10,528 nt of DNA from Bacteroidales bacterium (GCA_015486475.1 WFRO01000120.1:1-10528); one strand, 5' to 3'; counted from the first letter of the stretch, positions 1 through 4,881 are shown. Made by a program: numbers and translations. The notes: generated from the letters alone by a model not told the origin.

Positions 1-200
1 ACATGGATATCCAGGCCTTCGGGAGGCGGACCGTCGGCCATCTGGGTCTTGCCGGGGAACAGTAAAGAGGGGTACTGCAGACGGTAGGTGACAATGCCCG
101 CCTCGTGGCCGGCACGCAGGAAAGCCCGGCACATCGCCTCGTCGATGACGGCCAGACCCCCACGGAGGGGATAAGCGGGTCCGATGATAAGAACCTTCAT
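1..200 (-). CDS. GT4-family glycosyltransferase, N-terminal fragment (cut by left edge)
   Basis: The start of a gene that leaves the window on the left; 66 complete codons are visible. The minus-strand reading begins MKVLIIGPAYPLRGGLAVID. This is the first beta-strand plus glycine-rich turn of the GT-B fold as found in family 4 (group 1) glycosyltransferases, and the G-P-A-Y-P-x-R-G-G form is common in Bacteroidota members. After it comes an amphipathic helix (DEAMCRAFLRAGHEA) and the second strand (GIVTYRLQYPSLLFPG). Such enzymes transfer a sugar from a nucleotide donor to a glycan at the cytoplasmic face of the membrane. The start is the ATG at 200-198, which directly precedes the typical first strand. 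The gene lies in the same direction as, and downstream of, the GDP-heptose genes, suggesting a shared surface-glycan pathway, but a 364-bp gap separates it from gmhB. Acceptor and donor sugars cannot be told from this fragment. Confidence 0.8.
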   Translation of the reverse strand, partial: MKVLIIGPAYPLRGGLAVIDEAMCRAFLRAGHEAGIVTYRLQYPSLLFPGKTQMADGPPPEGLDIH

Positions 201-260
201 CATTCAAAGTTCGTGGTGAAAAATTATAATGGTCATACGATAGTCATTCGGTTGTCACTA

Positions 261-326
261 GTTCGCTTCGCTCACGTAATTTACTCGCTTCGCTCGTGTA
301 ATTAGCTCCCTTCGGTCGCGAAATTA
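261..326 (-). repeat. Three tandem 22-bp units, each with a GAA-triloop mini-hairpin
   Basis: Units at 261-282, 283-304 and 305-326 repeat with an exact 22-bp period; neighbouring units match at 17 of 22 positions. The first 15 bases of each are a hairpin unit and the last 7 an A+T-rich spacer (GTAATTT, GTAATTA, GAAATTA). On the minus strand the hairpins read GTGAGCGAAGCGAAC (unit 1), ACGAGCGAAGCGAGT (unit 2) and GCGACCGAAGGGAGC (unit 3). Each folds as a 2-bp stem, tandem 5'-GA/GA mismatches, a 2-bp stem and a GAA loop. Units 1 and 2 contain GCGAAGC, known as an unusually stable DNA mini-hairpin. Differences between units at positions 1/15, 2/14 and 5/11 are all compensatory. The array lies 61-126 nt upstream of the GT4 start codon. 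Confidence 0.8.
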
Positions 327-352
327 AGTAGTCATTCAGCAATCATCCTTCA

Positions 353-379
353 AACATGGAACATGGAACCTGGAACTTC
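353..379. repeat. 7-bp tandem array (AACATGG type)
   Basis: AACATGG at 353-359 and 360-366, AACCTGG at 367-373, then a partial AACTTC. There are three and a half copies with an exact 7-bp period. No function can be read from it. Confidence 0.8.
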
Positions 380-421
380 ATTTCCTTATTTTGTCATACA
401 ATGGTCATTCGGTAGGTGTTC

Positions 422-510
422 TTCCATTATTCCATCTTTCCATTTTTCCACTTTTTCCACTCTTCCCACTTTTCGACCTCTTCGACTTTGGACTTTTGAC
501 TTTTTCATCT
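422..510. repeat. Degenerate pyrimidine-rich tandem array, period 8-9 bp
   Basis: TTCCA or TTCGA words begin at 422, 430, 438, 446, 455, 463 (TTCCC), 472 and 481, spaced 8 or 9 bp. The tract then drifts into TTGGACTTTTGACTTTTT. On the plus strand it is almost entirely T and C with scattered A. It looks like a decayed octamer array. The open frames that cross it are artefacts of low complexity. Confidence 0.65.
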
Positions 511-535
511 CATCACTCATTCTTTGCATGCCGTA

Positions 536-553
536 GTCCCGATTCATCGGGAC
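536..553 (-). terminator. Perfect 7-bp hairpin downstream of gmhB, possible terminator or repeat hairpin
   Basis: GTCCCGA (536-542) and TCGGGAC (547-553) are perfect reverse complements around a 4-nt loop. The hairpin lies 12 bp beyond the gmhB stop codon in the direction of transcription, where a terminator would be expected. No T-tract follows on the minus strand (the next bases are TACGGCATGC), so it is not a classical intrinsic terminator. It could instead be a dispersed palindromic repeat or an mRNA 3'-end stabiliser. Confidence 0.4.
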
Positions 554-563
554 GAAGGCGGGG

Positions 564-584
564 CTCATAACTCATCGCTCATCG
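564..584. repeat. 7-bp array overlapping the 3' end of gmhB
   Basis: CTCATAA, CTCATCG, CTCATCG at 564-584 form three heptamers, followed by CTAATTT. On the minus strand they encode the last residues of GmhB and provide its TGA stop (567-565). Confidence 0.7.
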
Positions 585-1149
585 CTAATTTCTTCACTGC
601 TTCCCGCAGATCATCCGCCACTTCACAACCTGGTGGCACATCTGCATCATCAAAGGGATGGCCTGTGCGGACGAGAAAGAGGCGTCCTACGCCGGCCCGT
701 CGCCCGGCCTCGATATCGCTAAGCTTGTCCCCTACCAGCGCCGAGGCCTGCAGGTCGAAGTGATGCTCCCGGGCCGCTTCAAAGATCATCCCCGGATTGG
801 GCTTGCGCCGCAGGCTCTCTTTCCGGTATTTCCCGATGCCATGCTCAGGGTGGGTCGGATCGTAATAAACCCCGGCTACCGGTACTCCCTGATCCCGCAA
901 CTTGTGTACCATCCACTCCGTAAGGCGTTGAAAATCCTCTTCGCTGTAGTATCCTCTTGCGATCCCCGCCTGGTTGGTGATCACCACGATCTTATATCCC
1001 TTCTCCACCGCCTCGCGCAATGCTTCGAACACTCCTTCCAGAAATTCGAAGTCCTCTGCTTTCCAGACATAATCCTTCTCTTTGTTGATCACGCCATCGC
1101 GATCGACAAAAAGGGCTTTACCGGTATTTATTGAAGATGTTGCTGTCAT
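565..1149 (-). CDS. gmhB: D-glycero-D-manno-heptose 1,7-bisphosphate 7-phosphatase (HAD superfamily)
   Basis: 194 residues, the usual GmhB length. It is a cytoplasmic HAD phosphatase that removes the C7 phosphate from heptose 1,7-bisphosphate before nucleotide activation. Visible motifs: FVDRDGVIN with nucleophile D16 and acid/base D18; VVITNQAGIARG (54-65) with T58 as HAD motif II; RKPNPGM (115-121); and GDKLSD with D141 and D145 as the Mg-binding motif. Next to hddA and hddC it should act on the alpha anomer in the GDP pathway, the preference reported for the Bacteroides thetaiotaomicron enzyme. The E. coli Zn-site Cys/His/Cys/Cys positions appear here as D97, T99, S112 and R114, so the zinc site seems lost. 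The start at 1149 lies inside hddC (32-nt overlap), with GGAG about 10 nt upstream, one of the few SD-like signals here. No other Met precedes the catalytic motif. The C-terminus (MSDEL) is encoded by a heptamer repeat. Confidence 0.9.
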   Translation of the reverse strand: MTATSSINTGKALFVDRDGVINKEKDYVWKAEDFEFLEGVFEALREAVEKGYKIVVITNQAGIARGYYSEEDFQRLTEWMVHKLRDQGVPVAGVYYDPTHPEHGIGKYRKESLRRKPNPGMIFEAAREHHFDLQASALVGDKLSDIEAGRRAGVGRLFLVRTGHPFDDADVPPGCEVADDLREAVKKLAMSDEL

Positions 1150-1825
1150 GGCGTGCCCGCTCCAGATCTTCCGGAATGCCGATATCTATAAAATATCCGT
1201 CCGAAAGATACAGCATAAACTTCTCTTTCGCCACATACGGCTCCAGAAAATCATGTTCCATTGAGAAAGCCTCCGGCAAAGGTTCCTCCAGGAAACGGGT
1301 CCGGTTGATGAGATACACCCCTCCGTTGATCACACCCTCTTCGGCGGCCGGGTCTTTCTCCCTGAACTCCCGGATACGCATCTGTGCGTCATAACCGATC
1401 AGTCCGTAGCGGCCCGGTTTCTTCATCTTCTTCCCGGCCAGGGTCACCGAAGCCCTTTCTCTTGTATGGAAAGCATACATCGCGGGGAGGTCCACCTCAA
1501 AAAAAGTGTCTCCGTTGAGCACCCACACCTGCTCCTCGCGGCAAAGAGTCATGGCTTTGCGGATACCGCCGCCCGTACCCAGCGGCTGCTCCTCTTCCGC
1601 ATAGTCCACCCACATCCCCCGGAAAAGGCTCCCGAAATGTTCCTTTATGACCTCTTTTTTGTAGCCTACGGAAAGGATCACCCGTTCCACACCGTGATAC
1701 CGTAAGTAAAGCAGGAGATATTCCAGGAAGGGTCTTCCTCCCACCTCTACCATGGGCTTGGGGATATCCAGACCCAGTTTTTTCAGACGGGTGCCAAAAC
1801 CTCCGGCCAGAACGATCGCCTCCAT
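1118..1825 (-). CDS. hddC: D-glycero-alpha-D-manno-heptose 1-phosphate guanylyltransferase
   Basis: 235 residues, close to known HddC proteins. It is a cytoplasmic sugar nucleotidyltransferase that joins GTP and D-glycero-alpha-D-manno-heptose 1-phosphate to give GDP-heptose. Seen in sequence: the nucleotide-binding signature LAGGFGTRL (6-14), PKPM (22-25) with the substrate-binding lysine, PLGTGGGI (81-88), NGDTFFEVD (104-112) carrying the metal-binding Asp, NGGVYLIN (167-174), and IDIGIPEDL (213-221) near the C-terminus. The missing C-terminal left-handed beta-helix separates it from GlmU/GlgC-type enzymes and fits HddC/RmlA-like short forms. The guanylyl preference is inferred from the partnership with hddA and gmhB, since the same fold serves CDP, UDP and GDP sugars. 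It begins 18 nt after hddA and overlaps gmhB by 32 nt, indicating one transcript. No Shine-Dalgarno is seen. Confidence 0.88.
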   Translation of the reverse strand: MEAIVLAGGFGTRLKKLGLDIPKPMVEVGGRPFLEYLLLYLRYHGVERVILSVGYKKEVIKEHFGSLFRGMWVDYAEEEQPLGTGGGIRKAMTLCREEQVWVLNGDTFFEVDLPAMYAFHTRERASVTLAGKKMKKPGRYGLIGYDAQMRIREFREKDPAAEEGVINGGVYLINRTRFLEEPLPEAFSMEHDFLEPYVAKEKFMLYLSDGYFIDIGIPEDLERARHDSNIFNKYR

Positions 1826-1843
1826 AAAGCGTTTTAAATGATA

Positions 1844-2920
1844 TCAGTTGTCAGATCTTCCTCCTGCCGCGGCGGATCTGCGCAGGAGACCATTCCCCAG
1901 GGTCCAGCTTTCGCTGCCGTTCTCCGTGAACTTGGGCTGAAAGACTTTTCCTCCATAACTTTCCATGGCCCGGGTAAACTCCGGCTTGTGGGGAATATCC
2001 ACAAAGAACATGAAAAACCCGCCTCCACCGGCTCCCGACACCTTCCCGGCACGGGCGCCATTATCGAGCGCATAGGCATAGATCTCCTCCAGCCGCTCAT
2101 TGGTGATCACCGACGAGGCTTTTTTCTTGGTCTCCCAACCCCGGCGGATGCTCTCATAGAAGCCTTCAATGTTGCCGGTGAGGATGGCCTCTTTCATCTC
2201 TATGGCGATCTGCTTGATGCGATGCATCGCCTCCAGCGGATCTTTCACCTTCTCCCGTGCATTTTTTATCTGTTCTTCGATGATGGCTGATGAGTCACGG
2301 GAGCGGCCGGTATAATAGAGCACCAGTGAATCTTCCAGCTCGTTGCGTACCCACGGCTTGATGCGCAGGGGGTTGACGATCACCTTGCTGCCGGAAAAAT
2401 ATTCCATAAAATTGATCCCCCCGAAGGCGGCCGAGTACTGGTCCTGTTTGCCGCCTTTGAGTCCCAGGTCTTCCCGTTCGATCTTATAGGCCAGGCTGGC
2501 CAGGTCGTAATCGCCCAGCGGCAGTTTCAGCCATTCGGCCAAAGCGCTGAGGATGGCCACCACCATGGTCGAGGAGGAGCCCAGCCCCGAGCCGGGAAGG
2601 GCATCGGAGAAAGTGACCATACGGAAAGAAAGGGGACGGCCGCCCCGGTATCTCCGGACGATCTCGTTGTAGATCCCTTTGTGCAGGGGCAGCACATCAT
2701 CCAGGGGCAGCTCTTCCAGGGCTTTGCTGCGGTAAGTCTCCCCCAGGTCGGGAGCAGAAAATTCGACATACCCGTCATCTGCTGGCTCGAGGGTGCAATA
2801 AGCATACATATTGATGGCAGCACTGAGGGTACATCCCCCGTACTCATCGTTGTAAGGGGAAACATCGGTGCCTCCGCCACCAAAACCGAGACGCAAAGGA
2901 GCCCTGCTGCGTATGATCAT
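1844..2920 (-). CDS. hddA: D-glycero-alpha-D-manno-heptose 7-phosphate kinase (GHMP kinase)
   Basis: 358 residues. It phosphorylates D-glycero-D-manno-heptose 7-phosphate at C1, giving the alpha 1,7-bisphosphate that GmhB then dephosphorylates at C7. The N-terminus RSRAPLRLGFGGGGTDVSPY (4-23) is diagnostic of HddA-type GHMP kinases. GSGLGSSST (110-118) is the ATP-binding GHMP motif 2, GGKQDQYSAAFGG (156-168) lies at the substrate pocket, and KVSGAGGGGFFMFF (293-306) is the C-terminal GHMP motif 3. Characterised HddA proteins are around 340 residues. Here about 18 residues (LGNGLLRRSAAAGGRSDN) follow the usual end near ESW, and a palindrome at 1861-1888 lies in that stretch. The start codon overlaps the stop of the upstream glycosyltransferase by four bases (ATGA), a sign of translational coupling. 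The substrate call rests on family signature plus the hddC and gmhB neighbours. Confidence 0.9.
   Translation of the reverse strand: MIIRSRAPLRLGFGGGGTDVSPYNDEYGGCTLSAAINMYAYCTLEPADDGYVEFSAPDLGETYRSKALEELPLDDVLPLHKGIYNEIVRRYRGGRPLSFRMVTFSDALPGSGLGSSSTMVVAILSALAEWLKLPLGDYDLASLAYKIEREDLGLKGGKQDQYSAAFGGINFMEYFSGSKVIVNPLRIKPWVRNELEDSLVLYYTGRSRDSSAIIEEQIKNAREKVKDPLEAMHRIKQIAIEMKEAILTGNIEGFYESIRRGWETKKKASSVITNERLEEIYAYALDNGARAGKVSGAGGGGFFMFFVDIPHKPEFTRAMESYGGKVFQPKFTENGSESWTLGNGLLRRSAAAGGRSDN
1861..1888 (-). repeat. Inverted repeat in the 3' end of hddA
   Basis: CTCCTGC (1861-1867) and GCAGGAG (1882-1888) are perfect complements around a 14-nt G+C-rich loop that contains CCGCGG. The hairpin lies within the codons of the unusual C-terminal tail of HddA and just before the hddC start. 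It could be a repeat insertion that displaced the original stop, or a hairpin that modulates hddC expression. Confidence 0.5.
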
Positions 2921-3918
2921 AGCACTTGTTTTATCACTTCTTTCTCCCTGGGGAAATTCAGTTTTTTCTCTACCAGATAACGGTTCCTGTCGGACGAGCT
3001 GCGGGAGACCAGCTCACCCAGGAAACCTGCCATAAAAAGCTGTGTTCCCAGGATCATGGCCGTCAGGGAGAGGTAAAAATAAGGACTGGTGGTCACCAGG
3101 GGAGCGGGGATACCATGGTTCAGGAACCAGAGCTTACGGATGCCCAGCCAGAGCGCTGCCAGGAAACCCACCAGGAACATGAGCGAGCCCAGCGACCCGA
3201 AGAGGTGCATGGGACGCTTGCCGAATTTCGTGATGAACGTCACGGAGATCAGGTCGAGGTAGCCCTTGATAAAACGGGAGAGGCCGAACTTGGTGACCCC
3301 GTATTTCCTTTTTCTGTGCTGCACCACCTTCTCGCCGATCTTACGGAACCCCGCCTGTTTGGCCAGCACGGGTATGTATCGGTGCATTTCTCCGTACACT
3401 TCGATCGATTTGACCACCTCGCGGCGGTAGGCTTTCAGCCCGCAATTGAAGTCATGCAATTTGATGCCTGTGACCATGCGGGCCGTCAGGTTAAAAAACT
3501 TGCTGGGCACCGTCTTGGAAATGGGATCGTACCTTTTTTTCTTCCATCCCGACACCATGTCGTAGCCCTCTTCGCGGATCATCCTGACCAACTCCGGGAT
3601 CTCGTCGGGGCTGTCCTGCAGGTCGGCATCCATGGTGATGACCACCTCTCCGGAAGCCATCTGAAACCCTACATGCAGGGCCGGTGATTTGCCGTAATTG
3701 CGCTGAAAACGAATACCCCGCACTTCCGGATACCGGGCTGCCAGATCTTCGATCACCTGCCAGGAGCCGTCGTTGCTGCCGTCATCCACAAAAATGATCT
3801 CGTAGGCATAACCCTCCTTCTCACACACCCTGCGTATCCATTCCGTCAGCTCGGGCAGTGACTCGCGCTCGTTGTACAAAGGGGATACAACCGAAAGATC
3901 CAGTTTCTGTTTCGCCAT
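2917..3918 (-). CDS. GT2 glycosyltransferase, DPM1/undecaprenyl-phosphate type, membrane anchored
   Basis: 333 residues. A cytoplasmic GT-A catalytic domain (about 1-225) is followed by two hydrophobic segments (about 238-262 and 280-303). Visible motifs: LSVVSPLYNERESL at the N-terminus, FVDDGSNDGS with D45-D46, the nucleotide/metal motif MDADLQD with D97 and D99, and HDFNCGLKAYRR (155-166). This combination is typical of bacterial DPM1-like or ArnC/GtrB-like enzymes, which move a sugar from a nucleotide donor to polyprenyl phosphate, or act on a membrane-bound acceptor. The donor sugar cannot be read from the sequence; heptose is tempting because hddA follows with a 4-nt overlap, but glucose or mannose are equally possible. 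It starts 7 nt after the DUF4199 gene. That pairing is one I know from other Bacteroidota, which suggests that the heptose genes joined an older unit. Confidence 0.88.
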   Translation of the reverse strand: MAKQKLDLSVVSPLYNERESLPELTEWIRRVCEKEGYAYEIIFVDDGSNDGSWQVIEDLAARYPEVRGIRFQRNYGKSPALHVGFQMASGEVVITMDADLQDSPDEIPELVRMIREEGYDMVSGWKKKRYDPISKTVPSKFFNLTARMVTGIKLHDFNCGLKAYRREVVKSIEVYGEMHRYIPVLAKQAGFRKIGEKVVQHRKRKYGVTKFGLSRFIKGYLDLISVTFITKFGKRPMHLFGSLGSLMFLVGFLAALWLGIRKLWFLNHGIPAPLVTTSPYFYLSLTAMILGTQLFMAGFLGELVSRSSSDRNRYLVEKKLNFPREKEVIKQVL

Positions 3919-3925
3919 AAGATCG

Positions 3926-4471
3926 CTATTGTTCTTCTTCTGTCACCTCTGCAAAGGGGTTCTCCGGTTCCCTCTTCAGAAAGATCCCTTCGATCAGGGT
4001 AAGGATGAAACCCCAGATGACCGTAGCCACCAGGGAAGAAACAGCAAGGAACCAGGGTGCCGTCGTCCAGGCCGCTATCTTTAAAGATGCATCTATTTGC
4101 TCATCAGACAACCCTTTCTTCATCAGGATCTCTCTTTTCATTTCGGTCATCTTCACGATCAGGTCGGGATCGATCACCGCATAAAGAAGGTAAGCAAAGA
4201 TCGCCGTAATTATTGCTATGTACAAGGACATCACCGTTCCGGCGCCCAATACCTGGCCATAGGACAAAAAACCTCCTCTGGCGGTATCCCTGAAAGACCG
4301 GATGCCCAGATACAGACCTGCAATGAATATCAGAAAACCCAATGATGACAAAACCTTGTTAAAAGACTGACCCAGGAAATACAATAAAAGAGAGTAAAGT
4401 ACCATCAACAGTCCGGTGAATATACCGGCGTTGAGCATGCCTTTCCAGACAGAGACTCTTCTGTTTTCCAT
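3926..4471 (-). CDS. DUF4199 family inner-membrane protein
   Basis: 181 residues with four hydrophobic segments, at about residues 14-33, 38-57, 78-100 and 131-163 (the last after an amphipathic loop). The arrangement, with the FLSYGQVLGAGTVMSLY stretch (68-84) in the second half of the membrane domain and a polar loop KMTEMKREILMKKGLSDEQI (107-126), fits DUF4199, a Bacteroidota-specific family without a known function. The C-terminus is acidic (PENPFAEVTEEEQ) and probably cytoplasmic. It is the first gene of the leftward operon: a -7 element TATCTTTG lies about 26 bp upstream of the ATG, and the GT2 gene follows after 7 nt. Its steady association with a membrane glycosyltransferase suggests a helper role in lipid-linked sugar handling, but this is inference. 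No Shine-Dalgarno sequence is present before the ATG. Confidence 0.8.
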   Translation of the reverse strand: MENRRVSVWKGMLNAGIFTGLLMVLYSLLLYFLGQSFNKVLSSLGFLIFIAGLYLGIRSFRDTARGGFLSYGQVLGAGTVMSLYIAIITAIFAYLLYAVIDPDLIVKMTEMKREILMKKGLSDEQIDASLKIAAWTTAPWFLAVSSLVATVIWGFILTLIEGIFLKREPENPFAEVTEEEQ

Positions 4472-4496
4472 TTCTGCCGAGTTTTTGGTTTATGGA

Positions 4497-4504
4497 CAAA
4501 GATA
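4497..4504 (-). promoter_or_regulatory. Bacteroidota-type -7 promoter element for the DUF4199-GT2-hddA-hddC-gmhB operon
   Basis: The minus strand reads TATCTTTG, an exact match to the TAnnTTTG -7 consensus of Bacteroidota primary sigma factors. Transcription would start near 4490, leaving a leader of about 20 nt before the ATG at 4471. No clear -33 TTTG is seen at the expected distance. This promoter is divergent from the SRP RNA promoter. Confidence 0.6.
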
Positions 4505-4540
4505 CATTTTTTTCCTGTTCCCGGCTTCTGACGATGATCA

Positions 4541-4572
4541 TTTGCCGGAGAACGAAAATCTTGCTACTTTTG
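4541..4572 (+). promoter_or_regulatory. Bacteroidota-type promoter of the SRP RNA gene
   Basis: TTTG (4541-4544) is the -33 element and TACTTTTG (4565-4572) the -7 element, separated by 20 bp, matching the TTTG-N(19-21)-TAnnTTTG consensus. The -7 box ends 4 nt before the G run at 4577 that begins the SRP RNA stem, the correct distance for initiation there. Confidence 0.75.
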
Positions 4573-4576
4573 CACA

Positions 4577-4680
4577 GGGGTAAGTCTTATACGACCAGCT
4601 CCCGTCGAACTCCCCCAGGACCGGAAGGTAGCAAGGGTAAGGCGGTTGTAGCGGTGCGATATAAGTAGCTTACCCCTTTT
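4577..4680 (+). ncRNA. ffs: Signal recognition particle RNA, small bacterial (4.5S) type
   Basis: This is the RNA scaffold of the signal recognition particle; it binds Ffh and helps target nascent membrane and secreted proteins to FtsY and the translocon. The conserved domain IV hairpin is plain: CCAGGACCGGAAGGTAGCA around 4615-4632, with the GGAA tetraloop at 4623-4626 and the asymmetric and symmetric internal loops that bind the Ffh M domain. The ends close the long hairpin: GGGGTAAG (4577-4584) pairs with CTTACCCC (4669-4676), and CTTATA (4586-4591) pairs with TATAAG (4660-4665). The RNA is about 100 nt, the usual length of the short bacterial form without an Alu domain. It has its own promoter directly upstream and ends in a T-run. 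It is highly expressed in all bacteria and is not functionally tied to its neighbours. Confidence 0.95.
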
Positions 4681-4681
4681 T
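4669..4681 (+). terminator. Terminal stem and T-run ending the SRP RNA
   Basis: CTTACCCC closes the SRP RNA stem with its own 5' end and is followed by TTTTT (4677-4681). The RNA's terminal helix thus probably doubles as the intrinsic termination signal. Confidence 0.6.
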
Positions 4682-4736
4682 AGTTCGTGGTTCGTAGTTC
4701 ATAGTTCGTAGTTCATAGTTCATAGTTCATAGTTCA
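4681..4736. repeat. Eight tandem heptamers (TRGTTCR)
   Basis: Exactly eight 7-bp units run from 4681 to 4736: TAGTTCG, TGGTTCG, TAGTTCA, TAGTTCG, then four TAGTTCA. The array starts inside the T-run of the SRP RNA terminator. Only two positions vary between units (A/G in both cases). Confidence 0.9.
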
Positions 4737-4765
4737 CGGTTAGATCACTTTCGATTTAAACTCTT

Positions 4766-4797
4766 CAACTTATCAACTTATCAACTTATCAACCTAT
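4766..4797. repeat. Four tandem octamers (CAACTTAT)
   Basis: CAACTTAT is repeated three times (4766-4789), followed by CAACCTAT (4790-4797). The 8-bp period differs from the 7-bp period of the array 30 bp upstream, so these are two separate expansions in the same gap. Confidence 0.9.
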
Positions 4798-4837
4798 CAG
4801 TAACGACTCCCCTACATCATTTTACCCGAATATTTAC

Positions 4838-4845
4838 TATTTTTA
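4838..4845 (+). promoter_or_regulatory. Weak -7-like element upstream of the YrdC/YciO-family gene
   Basis: TATTTTTA matches TAnnTTTG except at the last base, and lies 36 bp before the ATG at 4882. No TTTG -33 element is seen at the right distance. Read-through from the SRP RNA promoter is an alternative source of transcript. Confidence 0.3.
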
Positions 4846-4881
4846 GGGGGTAAGTTACTGAACCGGTAAAGATCCACAGCC

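Larger units (their letters stand above)
232..413. repeat. Pair of 21-bp near-identical direct repeats
   Basis: The 21-mer at 232-252 and the one at 393-413 follow the pattern GTCATACRAT, then R, then GTCATTCGGT. They match at 19 of 21 positions, with two G/A changes, and lie 161 bp apart. A partial third copy of the second half (GTCATTC) is at 331-337. The copies bracket the 22-bp hairpin units and the 7-bp array. They may be the edges of an old insertion or simply members of a dispersed repeat family. Confidence 0.7.
201..564. other. Repeat-rich intergenic region, no gene seen
   Basis: This 364-bp gap lies between gmhB and the GT4 gene, both on the minus strand. I see no credible gene: the short open frames are low-complexity. 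It is filled from left to right by a 21-bp near-identical direct repeat pair, three 22-bp hairpin units, a 7-bp tandem array, a pyrimidine-rich tract with 8-9 bp period, a perfect hairpin and a second 7-bp array. On the minus strand an ATTATAAT stretch (about 223-230) is the only promoter-like sequence close to the GT4 start, and I do not regard it as a reliable promoter. The word AGTTCGTGGT at 208-217 recurs at 4682-4691 at the head of the other repeat array in this window. Confidence 0.7.
4664..4859. repeat. 13-bp inverted repeat linking the SRP RNA 3' end to the leader of the next gene
   Basis: AGTAGCTTACCCC (4664-4676) is complementary to GGGGTAAGTTACT (4847-4859) at 12 of 13 positions, and the odd pair can be G.U in RNA. 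The two tandem arrays lie between the arms. The right arm also repeats the first nine bases of the SRP RNA (GGGGTAAGT). Confidence 0.55.

Noticed and set aside
105..305. Plus-strand open frame of 66 codons at the left edge
   Set aside because: It overlaps the GT4 start on the other strand and runs into the 22-bp hairpin repeats.
201..564. Insertion sequence or transposon remnant
   Set aside because: No transposase fragment or terminal inverted repeats were found; only direct and tandem repeats are seen.
386..568. Minus-strand open frame of 60 codons in the repeat gap
   Set aside because: Its Lys- and Glu-rich translation comes from the purine-rich strand of a degenerate octamer tract and not from coding selection.
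201..580. CRISPR array
   Set aside because: The repeats are short, tandem and without unique spacers of regular length, and no cas gene is in the window.
658..1134. Plus-strand open frame of 158 codons opposite gmhB
   Set aside because: It is the antisense shadow of a well-supported HAD phosphatase and shows no recognisable motif.
2926..3687. Plus-strand open frame of 253 codons opposite the GT2 gene
   Set aside because: It is a long shadow in G+C-rich DNA. The His- and Asp-rich translation resembles no family, whereas the minus strand gives a complete glycosyltransferase.
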